The translations under genes were made by a program, and so were the position numbers. Below the pieces are notes generated by a model. The model saw only the letters and a list, made by a program, of their open reading frames with translations, was not told the origin of the DNA and did not search any database. Shown piece after piece: positions 1 through 7,157 of a stretch of 64,000 nt of DNA (the first letter of the stretch is position 1; the number at the start of each line of letters is the position of its first letter). Origin of the DNA: Campylobacter_A concisus_Y (lineage in GTDB: Bacteria > Campylobacterota > Campylobacteria > Campylobacterales > Campylobacteraceae); the NCBI RefSeq assembly GCF_902460415.1, contig NZ_CABPTY010000003.1, forward strand, positions 1 to 64,000, read 5' to 3'.

Positions 1-42
1 ACTTTTTAAATTCTATAACCTAGTTTGCCTGTTTTTTAAATT

Positions 43-459
43 TTATAAATTAATAAGCTCATCTAATAGATCTTGTAAAGTAATACTTCTTAAACTATTC
101 TCTAAAGCTTCTTGTGCTTTTAGGAAGTGACCAGTTAAGAGTCCCTCGATCTTGCCACCAAGCGGGCAAGCTTTAGGTGAGTCAGAGTGGATCTTAAAAA
201 GTTTTTCTTTATTATTTACTGCGTTAAAAATTTGAAGCAAATTTATATCTTTTGGCTCTTTTGTAAGACTCACACCACCAACTCCAGCTACGACATTCAC
301 GAGTCCTGCAGCCTTTAGAGTACCAAGCAGACGCCTAACTATGACCGGATTCGTGTTTATACTACCTGCTATAAATTCGCTCGTGACTTTCTCGTCTTTG
401 AAAAAACAAGCTGCTAAGACTACATGAATCGCGATTGAAAACTTAATCCCTACTTGCAC
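43..459 (-). CDS. Rrf2 family transcriptional regulator (YwnA-like)
   Basis: A 138-residue winged-helix DNA-binding protein of the Rrf2 family. The N-terminal 80 residues hold the helix-turn-helix and the wing, recognisable by the GGVSLTKEPKDI stretch at about 61-72 that corresponds to the family's GG-x-L-x-P-x-I wing. Iron-sulfur Rrf2 sensors such as IscR carry three clustered cysteines; here only C98 lies in that region (with a distant C18), so a [2Fe-2S] cluster is unlikely and a redox-thiol or ligand sensor is more plausible. It is last in a minus-strand set after a cupin and an NAD(P)-binding protein. In Bacillus subtilis ywnA (Rrf2) also sits beside ywnB (NAD(P)-binding), which supports the pairing. 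The effector and target are unknown; the two palindromes at 1636-1712 are candidate sites. Confidence 0.85.
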   Translation of the reverse strand: MQVGIKFSIAIHVVLAACFFKDEKVTSEFIAGSINTNPVIVRRLLGTLKAAGLVNVVAGVGGVSLTKEPKDINLLQIFNAVNNKEKLFKIHSDSPKACPLGGKIEGLLTGHFLKAQEALENSLRSITLQDLLDELINL

Positions 460-525
460 AATCGTCCTTGAAATTTTTTCTGATTATACTTTAAATTTTT
501 ACTAAAAGCAGTTTATTTTTTAGTT

Positions 526-569
526 TAGATTTGACAAGCCGGCTTTTTATGCCAGCTATGTCAAATCTA
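526..569. repeat. Strong stem-loop between NAD(P)-binding gene and Rrf2 gene
   Basis: TAGATTTGACA at 526-536 pairs with TGTCAAATCTA at 559-569, and the stem continues through 537-543 with 551-557 with one C-A mismatch and a bulged A at 558, leaving a 7-base loop. It lies just past the stop of the 575-1210 gene. No U-tract follows on the minus strand, so it could be an imperfect terminator, an attenuator or an RNA-processing hairpin that lowers expression of the downstream Rrf2 gene. Confidence 0.6.
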
Positions 570-574
570 TAATT

Positions 575-1210
575 TCATGCTCGCTCACTAACTGCTGTGA
601 AGCGTTTTTGTATAAATTTTTTGTTTTTTAGCTCGTCTATGATCGCAAGCGCAAGGTCCGCATAGCTTATATAGCTCTCATTCTTTGAGTTTAAGATGAG
701 ATTATCTCCACCAAGCACGTATTTACCAGTACGAGCACCATTTGCGTCGTAGTCGCCTGCTGGACTTACGTATGTCCAAAGTAAATCGCTCCTATCTTTT
801 AGCTCAAAATAAGACTCCGCAGTCGCCTTTGCCACACCCATATATGCAACTGGGAAGTCTGGCGTATCCATCACCATTGTGCCCTTATCGTCTACAAATA
901 ATGTACCAGCGCCACCAACTACAAGTAGTCTTGTGTTGCTACCCTCTAGCAAATTTGCAAGATGAGCAGCAACCTTTCTGTGGAGTGGGAAGGTCTCTGG
1001 TGTCCAAGCGGCAAATGCACTGATAACTACATCAAAGCCTGCTAGATCGGACTTGGCTAGATCAAAAATATCTTTATATATGACTTTAACGTTGTCATTT
1101 TTATACTCTTTATTTCTAACTATTGCTGTGACATCGTAGCCTTGTTTTAGCGCCTCATTTACTAAATTTGCACCGCTTTTGCCGTTTGCTCCGATGATTG
1201 CTATTTTCAT
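575..1210 (-). CDS. NAD(P)H-binding protein, NmrA/YwnB-type atypical SDR
   Basis: A 211-residue Rossmann-fold protein. The N-terminus MKIAIIGANGKSG carries the GxxGxxG dinucleotide-binding motif at residues 7-13, followed by a basic residue cluster (IVRNKEYKN) after the second strand, the usual way this group favours NADP(H). Length and motif fit the NAD(P)H-binding / YwnB branch, which often lacks the classical YxxxK catalytic pair and whose substrates are mostly unknown. It is second in the operon, 30 bases after the cupin gene, and is followed by the Rrf2 regulator. The context suggests a small stress- or redox-responsive unit. The start is the ATG at the Rossmann strand, with a purine-rich site (AAAGGAGAA) upstream. 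Confidence 0.8.
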   Translation of the reverse strand: MKIAIIGANGKSGANLVNEALKQGYDVTAIVRNKEYKNDNVKVIYKDIFDLAKSDLAGFDVVISAFAAWTPETFPLHRKVAAHLANLLEGSNTRLLVVGGAGTLFVDDKGTMVMDTPDFPVAYMGVAKATAESYFELKDRSDLLWTYVSPAGDYDANGARTGKYVLGGDNLILNSKNESYISYADLALAIIDELKNKKFIQKRFTAVSERA

Positions 1211-1240
1211 TATTTCTCCTTTAAATTTTGTTTTTAAATT

Positions 1241-1615
1241 TTACAGCCAGCTTGGCTTTACGTCTTCAACTATCACGCCGTCACTCATAGTGTATTGTTC
1301 TAGGCTACCTTTTTTACTTTGGATACACATCATTTTTATACCACTTGTGCCAGCTCTAAAGCACCTTTTGCCTTCTGGATCTATGCGTAGTGCGTCTCCT
1401 TTGCTTACTTTTAGCACTTCACCGTCGATAAAAAGCTCACCATCACCTTCTAGGATGATGTAAAGCTCCTCATTTTGTTTGTGTGAGTGGACAAATGGCA
1501 CGCTCACATTGGCTGGAAGCTCGTTTATAGATACCTCACAGCCACTTAAATTTAAAGCTTCTTTTAGCTCAACTCTTGGCTCGTTTGCGATCTTTGCAAT
1601 CTGAAAATTTTTCAT
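1241..1615 (-). CDS. Cupin domain protein
   Basis: A 124-residue single-cupin protein. Motif 1 is visible as H43-x-H45 followed by E49/E50 and G57, and motif 2 as G73...P80-x-G82. The histidine that normally closes motif 2 is replaced, with C85 at that position, so the metal site would be His/His/Glu with an altered fourth ligand. Such small cupins bind a divalent metal and act as isomerases, dioxygenases or sensors; no substrate can be read from sequence. It is the first gene after a strong promoter at 1669-1697 flanked by two palindromic operators, so it is probably the most tightly regulated member of the operon. A GGAGAA ribosome site lies just upstream of the ATG. Confidence 0.8.
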   Translation of the reverse strand: MKNFQIAKIANEPRVELKEALNLSGCEVSINELPANVSVPFVHSHKQNEELYIILEGDGELFIDGEVLKVSKGDALRIDPEGKRCFRAGTSGIKMMCIQSKKGSLEQYTMSDGVIVEDVKPSWL

Positions 1616-1635
1616 TTTGTTCTCCTTGTCTTTGT

Positions 1636-1658
1636 GTTGTAATATTTTTATTTACAAC
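1636..1658 (-). promoter_or_regulatory. Operator 1: GTTGTAA-N9-TTACAAC palindrome
   Basis: GTTGTAA (1636-1642) and TTACAAC (1652-1658) form a perfect 7+7 inverted repeat with a 9-base spacer. It lies just downstream of the predicted transcription start of the cupin operon (about 1662), inside the 5' leader. The same half-sites and spacing recur at 1685-1707, which argues for a dimeric repressor binding both. Confidence 0.65.
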
Positions 1659-1668
1659 CGATGAGCGA

Positions 1669-1697
1669 AGTATAATAATTTTTTGTTGTAATGTCAA
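1669..1697 (-). promoter_or_regulatory. Sigma-70 promoter of the cupin operon
   Basis: Read on the minus strand, TTGACA (complement of 1692-1697) is followed after exactly 17 bases by TATACT (complement of 1669-1674). This is a near-consensus -35/-10 pair, unusual in this genome where the -35 is normally weak. The -35 hexamer is the central spacer of operator 2, so repressor bound there would block polymerase. Confidence 0.75.
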
Positions 1698-1712
1698 GAG
1701 TTACAACAAAAA
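1680..1712. promoter_or_regulatory. Operator 2: 12-bp perfect inverted repeat over the -35 box
   Basis: TTTTTGTTGTAA (1680-1691) and TTACAACAAAAA (1701-1712) are perfect reverse complements around a 9-base spacer. The core GTTGTAA-N9-TTACAAC is identical to operator 1, and equivalent positions are 49 bases apart. It overlaps the cupin -35 and lies immediately upstream of the opposite promoter that serves the 1778 gene, so one regulator could control both directions. Confidence 0.7.
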
Positions 1713-1737
1713 TTTATCAAAATTTGCAAATTTAGGC

Positions 1738-1743
1738 TATAAT
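1738..1743 (+). promoter_or_regulatory. -10 element for the six-TM ABC / CDF pair
   Basis: GGCTATAAT ends at 1743 with TATAAT at 1738-1743. This would start transcription near 1750, about 28 bases before the TTG start at 1778. No good -35 is visible, which is normal in Campylobacter. Confidence 0.5.
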
Positions 1744-1777
1744 TTACGAAAAATTTATGATAACTTGGAGTTAAAAT

Positions 1778-2662
1778 TTGCAAAATAACGCCTTTAAAAC
1801 GCTAAAGAGCATAGCGACCGAGCACAATAAAAATCTCATTTTGACCTTTGCTTTGGTGTTAGCAGAGAACGGACTTTTTCTTGCTTATCCGATATTTGCG
1901 GGCTTTGCGATAAACGCAATCATGCAAGGAAATACGTTAAATGCCCTCATTTACGCACTTTTTGTGCTCATAGCGTGGCTTGTAGGAGCCATTAGGCGCC
2001 GCGTGGATACGCAAGTTTTTGCAAATATCTACGCAAAGCTTGCTGTAAATGTCATCATGAATGAAAAACAAAATGCCAAAGACGACTCCGCCATCATCGC
2101 TAGAGTAGCGCTCTCACGAGAGTTTGTAAATTTCTTTGAGACGCATTTTCCTATGTTTTTTACATCGGTTATTTCGATCATCGGCTCAGCGTTTATGCTC
2201 ATCTTTGTCGAGCCAAAGGTCGCTGTGGCGTGCTTTGCCGTGATGACCTTTTTTCTTATATTTTTGCCAAGATATATCAAGAAAAATGACGACCTTTACC
2301 TTCGCTTAAATGACCGCCTAGAAAAAGAGGCAAAGGTGATAGGTGCTTTTAACAAAAGCACGCTAAATAGGCACTATGATGTCGTTTCTAAATTTCGTAT
2401 AGCGATCTCAAACAGAGAGGCGATGAGCTATTTTATCATCGGCATTAGCGCTTCGCTACTCTTTTTGGTGGCGATAATAGTGCTAAGCTCGCAGCAGACA
2501 AATGCCGGCCACATCTACTCTGTGATGACCTATATATGGAATTTCGTCATCAGCCTTGACGACTCGCCAAAGCTCATCGAGGAATTTTCAAATTTAAAAG
2601 ATATAGGCAAGAGGATCGACGCCCAAAAGAAGGATAATGATGCACAACAAGAGCGTTCTTAG
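1778..2662 (+). CDS. ABC transporter six-TM domain protein without ATPase domain
   Basis: A 294-residue membrane protein that looks like the transmembrane half of an ABC exporter: hydrophobic segments near residues 20-50, 52-70, 125-175 and 215-255 separated by polar helices, and no Walker A, signature or Walker B motif anywhere. The start is TTG with a GGAG ribosome site 7 bases upstream; no ATG is available. The 3' end overlaps the CDF exporter gene by 26 bases, so the two are translationally coupled and probably work on related solutes, perhaps metal. How it would be energised is unclear: an ATPase encoded elsewhere, or a non-transport role. Confidence 0.65.
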   Translation: MQNNAFKTLKSIATEHNKNLILTFALVLAENGLFLAYPIFAGFAINAIMQGNTLNALIYALFVLIAWLVGAIRRRVDTQVFANIYAKLAVNVIMNEKQNAKDDSAIIARVALSREFVNFFETHFPMFFTSVISIIGSAFMLIFVEPKVAVACFAVMTFFLIFLPRYIKKNDDLYLRLNDRLEKEAKVIGAFNKSTLNRHYDVVSKFRIAISNREAMSYFIIGISASLLFLVAIIVLSSQQTNAGHIYSVMTYIWNFVISLDDSPKLIEEFSNLKDIGKRIDAQKKDNDAQQERS

Positions 2663-3560
2663 AAATTCATTTTTTTTAATTTTCACGTTTATGATAGTTG
2701 AGGCCGTTTTTGGCTTTGTTTCAAACTCGCTTGCGCTCATTAGCGACGCATTTCACATGCTCTCAGACGCTGCGGCTCTCTTTTTGTCGCTGGTTGCTTT
2801 TAAGATCGCAGAAAAAAGGGCAAATTTACAAAAGACCTTTGGCTACAAAAGGGTCGAGATCATCGCTGCTTTCATAAATGCTATCGCTCTTATCGCGCTG
2901 GCTATCTTTGTCATAGTTGAAGCGATCATTAGGCTTTTTAATGAGCCAGAGATAGAGGCTAAAACGATGCTTTTTGTTAGTATTTTGGGGCTTGTGGTAA
3001 ATTTGGTCGTGGCTGTTTATATGCATAAAAGCGCTGATACAAAAGAAAATTTAAACATGAAAGGCGCATATTTGCACGTACTTGGCGACACGCTTGGCTC
3101 AGTTGGTGCCATCATTGCAGCGCTTCTTGTGATGAAATTTAACTTCACGCAGGCCGATAGCATCGCAAGTATCTTTGTCTCGCTACTCATCATAAAAAGT
3201 GGCGCTAGCTTGCTAAAAGATAGCTTTAATATCCTGATCGAAGCCGTGCCACTTAAGCTTGATACGGATGAAATTTTAGGCATTATAAATGGTGTAGATG
3301 GCGTTAAAATCGTGCATGACCTGCATATCTGGGCGATAAATGCTGGCACAAACGCGCTCATAGCCCACGTGGTGGTGGATGATGCTTTAAGCGTGGCTGA
3401 AATTTCAAAGATGATAAAGCGCATCGAGCACGAGCTTTCTCACGTTGGCATCGGCCATGTCACGCTTCAGTTTGAGAGTGAGAGCCTTGGACATAAAGAC
3501 GATCTCGTCTGCGAGCTAAATGATGATGAAGGACATGAGCACTTTGGACATTGTCATTAA
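2637..3560 (+). CDS. CDF family divalent metal cation exporter (CzcD/ZitB-like)
   Basis: A 307-residue cation diffusion facilitator with six predicted membrane helices. The two metal-coordinating HxxxD-type motifs are visible, one in helix 2 (SDAFHMLSDAA) and one in helix 5 (LHVLGDTLGS), matching the Zn/Cd/Co branch. A cytoplasmic C-terminal domain of about 90 residues ends in a histidine-rich tail (HEHFGHCH). Such proteins export Zn2+ in exchange for protons from the cytoplasm. Two consecutive ATGs are possible starts (2637 and 2640), and the second has better spacing from AAGAAGGA. It overlaps the upstream six-TM gene and shares its promoter. Confidence 0.9.
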   Translation: MMHNKSVLRNSFFLIFTFMIVEAVFGFVSNSLALISDAFHMLSDAAALFLSLVAFKIAEKRANLQKTFGYKRVEIIAAFINAIALIALAIFVIVEAIIRLFNEPEIEAKTMLFVSILGLVVNLVVAVYMHKSADTKENLNMKGAYLHVLGDTLGSVGAIIAALLVMKFNFTQADSIASIFVSLLIIKSGASLLKDSFNILIEAVPLKLDTDEILGIINGVDGVKIVHDLHIWAINAGTNALIAHVVVDDALSVAEISKMIKRIEHELSHVGIGHVTLQFESESLGHKDDLVCELNDDEGHEHFGHCH

Positions 3561-3678
3561 GATTTTTGAGAATAGAGCCAAGTTCTATTGGCGGGCTTAT
3601 GATAAAAATATATTTATTGGCATTTAAATCAACTTTAGGCAAAATAAAGCCCAAAATTTAGTAAAAAGTAAAGCTTAT

Positions 3679-5469
3679 ATGAAAAACATTAGAAATTTTA
3701 GCATTATCGCTCATATCGACCACGGCAAAAGCACGCTTGCTGACCGCCTCATACAGGAGTGTGGCGCCGTCAGTGACCGTGAGATGAGCAGTCAGATCAT
3801 GGATACAATGGATATCGAAAAAGAGCGTGGCATCACGATAAAAGCCCAGTCTGTGCGCCTAAACTACGCACTAAATGGCGAAAATTTTGTTCTAAATTTG
3901 ATAGACACTCCGGGTCACGTCGACTTTAGCTACGAGGTGAGCCGCTCTTTGGCTAGTTGTGAGGGCGCACTGCTAGTCGTGGATGCTAGCCAGGGAGTGG
4001 AGGCACAAACCATCGCAAACGTCTATATCGCACTTGAAAACAACCTAGAGATCATTCCAGTGATAAACAAAATCGACCTACCTGCGGCTGATCCTGCCAG
4101 GGTAAAAGACGAGATCGAGCATATCATCGGACTTGACTGCTCAGGAGCGATCGAAGTGAGCGCAAAAACAGGCGTTGGCATAAAAGAGCTGCTTGAAGCG
4201 ATCATCACGAGGATCCCTGCGCCAAATGGTGATGCAAATAAGCCAACAAAGGCGCTAATTTATGATAGCTGGTTTGACAACTACCTTGGCGCGCTTGCAC
4301 TTGTGCGTGTTTATGATGGTGAAATTTCAAAAAATGATGAAATTTTGGTTATGGGCACAGGTAAAAAACACATCGTGCTTGACCTCATGTATCCAAATCC
4401 TATCGCACCGATCAAGACCAAAACGCTTAGCGCTGGCGAGGTCGGTATCGTTGTTTTAGGACTTAAAAATGTTAGTGACGTGCAAGTTGGAGATACGATA
4501 ACGCAGTCAAGAAATCCTCTAAAAGAGCCAGTTGGTGGCTTTGAGAGGGCTAAGCCGTTTGTTTTTGCGGGACTTTATCCTATTGAAACTGATAAATTTG
4601 AAGATCTGCGTGACGCGCTTGATAAGCTAAAGCTAAATGACAGCTCGATAAGCTATGAGCCAGAGACTTCGGTTGCACTTGGATTTGGCTTTAGGGTTGG
4701 CTTTTTAGGGCTGCTTCATATGGAAGTGGTAAAAGAGAGGCTGGAGCGCGAATTTGATCTTGATCTTATCGCCACAGCGCCAACCGTGACTTATGAAGTC
4801 ATACAAACTGATGGGCTAAATTTAAAGATTCAAAACCCAAGCCAGCTACCACCAGTCAATAAAATAGACTCAATCCTTGAGCCATACGTGAAAGCGACTA
4901 TCATCACACCAAGCGAGTTTTTAGGCAACATCATCACGCTTTTAAATAATCGCCGTGGCATACAAACAAAGATGGACTACATCACGACTGACCGCGTTTT
5001 GCTTGAGTATGACATACCGATGAACGAGATCGTGATGGACTTTTACGACAAGCTAAAATCAAGTACCAAAGGTTACGCGAGCTTTGATTATGAGCCAAGC
5101 GACTACCGCGTGGGCGATCTAGTAAAGCTTGATGTCAAAGTGGCCGGCGAGACGGTCGATGCGCTCTCCATCATCGTTCCTGAGAGTAAGGCACAAACAA
5201 AGGGTAGGGACTTTGTAAAAGCGATGAAAGAGATAGTGCCACGTCAGCTCTTTGAGGTGGCGATACAAGCTAGCATCGGTAATAAAATAATCGCTAGAGA
5301 AACCGTAAAATCAATGGGTAAAAACGTCACAGCCAAGTGCTACGGCGGCGACATCACTCGTAAGAGGAAGTTGCTAGAAAAGCAAAAAGAGGGTAAGAAG
5401 AGGATGAAGGCGATAGGAAAGGTGAATTTACCGCAGGAGGCATTTCTCTCAGTCCTAAAAATAGACTAG
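3679..5469 (+). CDS. lepA: Elongation factor 4 (LepA), back-translocating GTPase
   Basis: At 596 residues this is a full-length LepA. The GTPase motifs appear in order: AHIDHGKST (P-loop, about residues 11-19), ERGITIKAQ (switch I), DTPGH (switch II) and NKID (G4), followed by the EF-G-like domains and the LepA-specific C-terminal domain rich in Lys/Arg (RKRKLLEKQKEGKKRMK). LepA binds the ribosome and GTP and remobilises stalled ribosomes, at the membrane or in the cytoplasm. It stands alone between the CDF exporter and a tautomerase gene, with about 120 bases of leader. The start is the ATG immediately before the conserved KNIRNFSIIAH sequence. Confidence 0.97.
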   Translation: MKNIRNFSIIAHIDHGKSTLADRLIQECGAVSDREMSSQIMDTMDIEKERGITIKAQSVRLNYALNGENFVLNLIDTPGHVDFSYEVSRSLASCEGALLVVDASQGVEAQTIANVYIALENNLEIIPVINKIDLPAADPARVKDEIEHIIGLDCSGAIEVSAKTGVGIKELLEAIITRIPAPNGDANKPTKALIYDSWFDNYLGALALVRVYDGEISKNDEILVMGTGKKHIVLDLMYPNPIAPIKTKTLSAGEVGIVVLGLKNVSDVQVGDTITQSRNPLKEPVGGFERAKPFVFAGLYPIETDKFEDLRDALDKLKLNDSSISYEPETSVALGFGFRVGFLGLLHMEVVKERLEREFDLDLIATAPTVTYEVIQTDGLNLKIQNPSQLPPVNKIDSILEPYVKATIITPSEFLGNIITLLNNRRGIQTKMDYITTDRVLLEYDIPMNEIVMDFYDKLKSSTKGYASFDYEPSDYRVGDLVKLDVKVAGETVDALSIIVPESKAQTKGRDFVKAMKEIVPRQLFEVAIQASIGNKIIARETVKSMGKNVTAKCYGGDITRKRKLLEKQKEGKKRMKAIGKVNLPQEAFLSVLKID

Positions 5470-5501
5470 CGGCGTGCCGTGAGCGCCTTTGAATGAGCTT
5501 T

Positions 5502-5550
5502 AAATTTTCTCTCTTCGATGGACTATTTGTCCTATCTTGATCGAAAATTT
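5502..5550 (+). terminator. Stem-loop downstream of lepA
   Basis: AAATTTTC (5502-5509) pairs with GAAAATTT (5543-5550); inside it TTCGAT (5514-5519) can pair with ATCGAA (5540-5545) and GGAC (5520-5523) with GTCC (5529-5532). The stems are broken by loops and no clean U-tract follows, so a terminator role for lepA is plausible but unproven. Confidence 0.4.
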
Positions 5551-5641
5551 ATGCGCAACATCCAAAATCATCTCACGACATTATGACTTGTCTTGTGTTG
5601 TTTTGATAGGTTTAAATACTAAATTTGCAAAAAGGAGCATT

Positions 5642-5872
5642 ATGCCGTTTGTGAAAATTTGCGTGACAAAAGAGGGTGATAGCCCAAGTGTGGAGCAAAA
5701 AGAAAAAATGATAAGCGGAGTTACAAAGCTAATAAGCGAAATTTTAGGTAGAAGCGCTCAAAATACCGTTGTCATTATCGATGAGATTGATACGAATAAC
5801 TACGGCATCGCAGGCGAGAGTGTGAAAAATCTCCGCAAAAAACAAAAAGAGCAAAAGGAAGTGAAATGCTAA
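5642..5872 (+). CDS. 4-oxalocrotonate tautomerase family protein (DmpI-like)
   Basis: A 76-residue tautomerase. Translation from the ATG at 5642, which follows AAAAGGAGC, gives Pro directly after Met; in this family the N-terminal proline freed by Met removal is the catalytic base. The rest (VEQKEKMISGVTKLISEILG and VVIIDEI) matches the beta-alpha-beta unit of 4-OT. A longer reading frame opens at 5537, but starting there would bury the proline, so it is rejected. The physiological substrate is not known for the Campylobacter members. The gene overlaps the following lipoprotein gene by 7 bases. Confidence 0.88.
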   Translation: MPFVKICVTKEGDSPSVEQKEKMISGVTKLISEILGRSAQNTVVIIDEIDTNNYGIAGESVKNLRKKQKEQKEVKC

Positions 5873-6588
5873 GAGCGACATTATTAGCAATTTTTGCAGC
5901 CGTCTTTCTAACTGGCTGCGTGGCAAAAGCTAGCCTTTGTCTATCGTGCGAGGGCATAGACGGCGTGCAAAGTGCAAGCATAAGTAGCGAAGATAAGACC
6001 TATTTTGAAGAGGTTATGAGGATCCCAGCTGACTGCAGCGCTTGCAGGGGCAGGGGCGATGGCGTCTTTATAAATGGCGTCAAGTATAGAAGCGACGTGG
6101 CGATAAACTGCTGCTTAGAAAAAAATATGATCGACATAAATGTTGGGCTAAAGAAGGTCTATTTTCATAGGATCGTGGATGCTAGAAGCAGCGCAAGGTC
6201 GATTTACTATACAAGAGAAGATGGTAGTGGCGTAGTCTTTAACTCAAATCCACGCCTTGAAGTGCTTTTTTACATGTTTTTGCAGCGTGAGTTAAATTCT
6301 CGCGGAATCGTTGTTGTCGATACTCAAACATCACCTTATACGTACAGGCTTGATTTTAGATTTGACGAGCTTAGAGGAAGCTATTCGGGAAGTTCAGAAA
6401 TTTTAAATGGACATCTAAATGGGCTTCTTATTCTTTCAAATATAAATTTCAAAAAAACATTACCTATCTCGACCAGGCACCATGTGGAGAAGCTAGAGGC
6501 TTCAGAGTCTGGTCAGTTTGACTTTTTTATCGCACTTTTAGTTAAACAAGCTGCGATAAAAGTAGCCGATGAGATCACTAAACTTTAA
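5866..6588 (+). CDS. Cysteine-rich lipoprotein
   Basis: A 240-residue secreted lipoprotein: a short signal sequence ends in the lipobox LTGC, with C18 as the lipidated residue. The first third is unusually rich in paired cysteines, C25-x2-C28, C57-x2-C60 and C82-C83, and the second pair sits in CSACRGRG, which has the CxxCxGxG form of DnaJ zinc-binding repeats. The last 110 residues look like a mixed alpha/beta domain of the kind seen in YajG-like lipoproteins, and the next gene is such a lipoprotein. I do not recognise a named family. A role in the outer envelope as a partner of the following gene is inferred from adjacency. Confidence 0.75.
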   Translation: MLRATLLAIFAAVFLTGCVAKASLCLSCEGIDGVQSASISSEDKTYFEEVMRIPADCSACRGRGDGVFINGVKYRSDVAINCCLEKNMIDINVGLKKVYFHRIVDARSSARSIYYTREDGSGVVFNSNPRLEVLFYMFLQRELNSRGIVVVDTQTSPYTYRLDFRFDELRGSYSGSSEILNGHLNGLLILSNINFKKTLPISTRHHVEKLEASESGQFDFFIALLVKQAAIKVADEITKL

Positions 6589-6599
6589 AAGGAAAAACG

Positions 6600-7157
6600 A
6601 TGAATAAATTTAAATTTTTAGCTATTTTTGGACTTTTTGTTTTGTTTTTAACTGGTTGTGCACCAAGTCAAAGTGTTGTCGCATTTGATCCATATAAGGC
6701 TGCTGCGAACCAGCAAAATAGCGGCTTTGAGGCCTATATAAGCGCAGTGCATGACAACCGCAAAAACAAAAGCACCATTGCTACGATCACTGATAGTAAA
6801 GGCACAGTAAAAGAATATGTCGTGCTTCAAAACGATCTTGCTACTTATTTTAGTGATTCGCTCAAAAAAGAGCTTATGGCGCGCGGTGCAAATGTAAATG
6901 GCATGGGTGGCGTCGTAGTTGAAATTTTTATCAACGAATTTGAAGCAAATATGAGTGGATACGGTACTGATAATACAAAAGGCAATATTAAGATTACACT
7001 TAAGATCCAAAAAGGCGATCAAAGCATCGTTAAAAACATTTCAAATAATCAAACCAAATTTGAGTTAATTCCCACAGGTGGAGCATTTAAATCATTTTTA
7101 ACCGAGATCATAAATGATGCCATCAAACGCACAGCAATTGCTATTTTAAATAGCTAA
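6600..7157 (+). CDS. YajG-like lipoprotein
   Basis: A 185-residue lipoprotein with a signal peptide ending in FLTGC (C20 lipidated). The mature part has the YajG-type layout: a conserved EAYISAVHDNRKNKS segment, then DLATYFSDSLKKELMARGANV, and a C-terminal amphipathic helix. YajG is annotated in E. coli as an outer-membrane lipoprotein of uncertain function. The gene starts 11 bases after the preceding cysteine-rich lipoprotein, behind AAAAGGAAAAACG, and its end overlaps the ComF-like gene start by one base, so all are probably one transcript. Confidence 0.8.
   Translation: MNKFKFLAIFGLFVLFLTGCAPSQSVVAFDPYKAAANQQNSGFEAYISAVHDNRKNKSTIATITDSKGTVKEYVVLQNDLATYFSDSLKKELMARGANVNGMGGVVVEIFINEFEANMSGYGTDNTKGNIKITLKIQKGDQSIVKNISNNQTKFELIPTGGAFKSFLTEIINDAIKRTAIAILNS

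Noticed and set aside
742..1023. Plus-strand open frame opposite the NAD(P)-binding gene
   Set aside because: It lies entirely antisense to a gene with clear Rossmann motifs, has no ribosome site and a composition typical of a shadow frame.
3572..3590. Small AATAGA/TCTATT inverted repeat after the CDF gene
   Set aside because: Too short, no U-tract, and expected by chance in AT-rich DNA.
5537..5641. N-terminal extension of the tautomerase
   Set aside because: It would hide the catalytic N-terminal proline and includes the lepA-downstream hairpin; the ATG at 5642 has a good AGGAG site.
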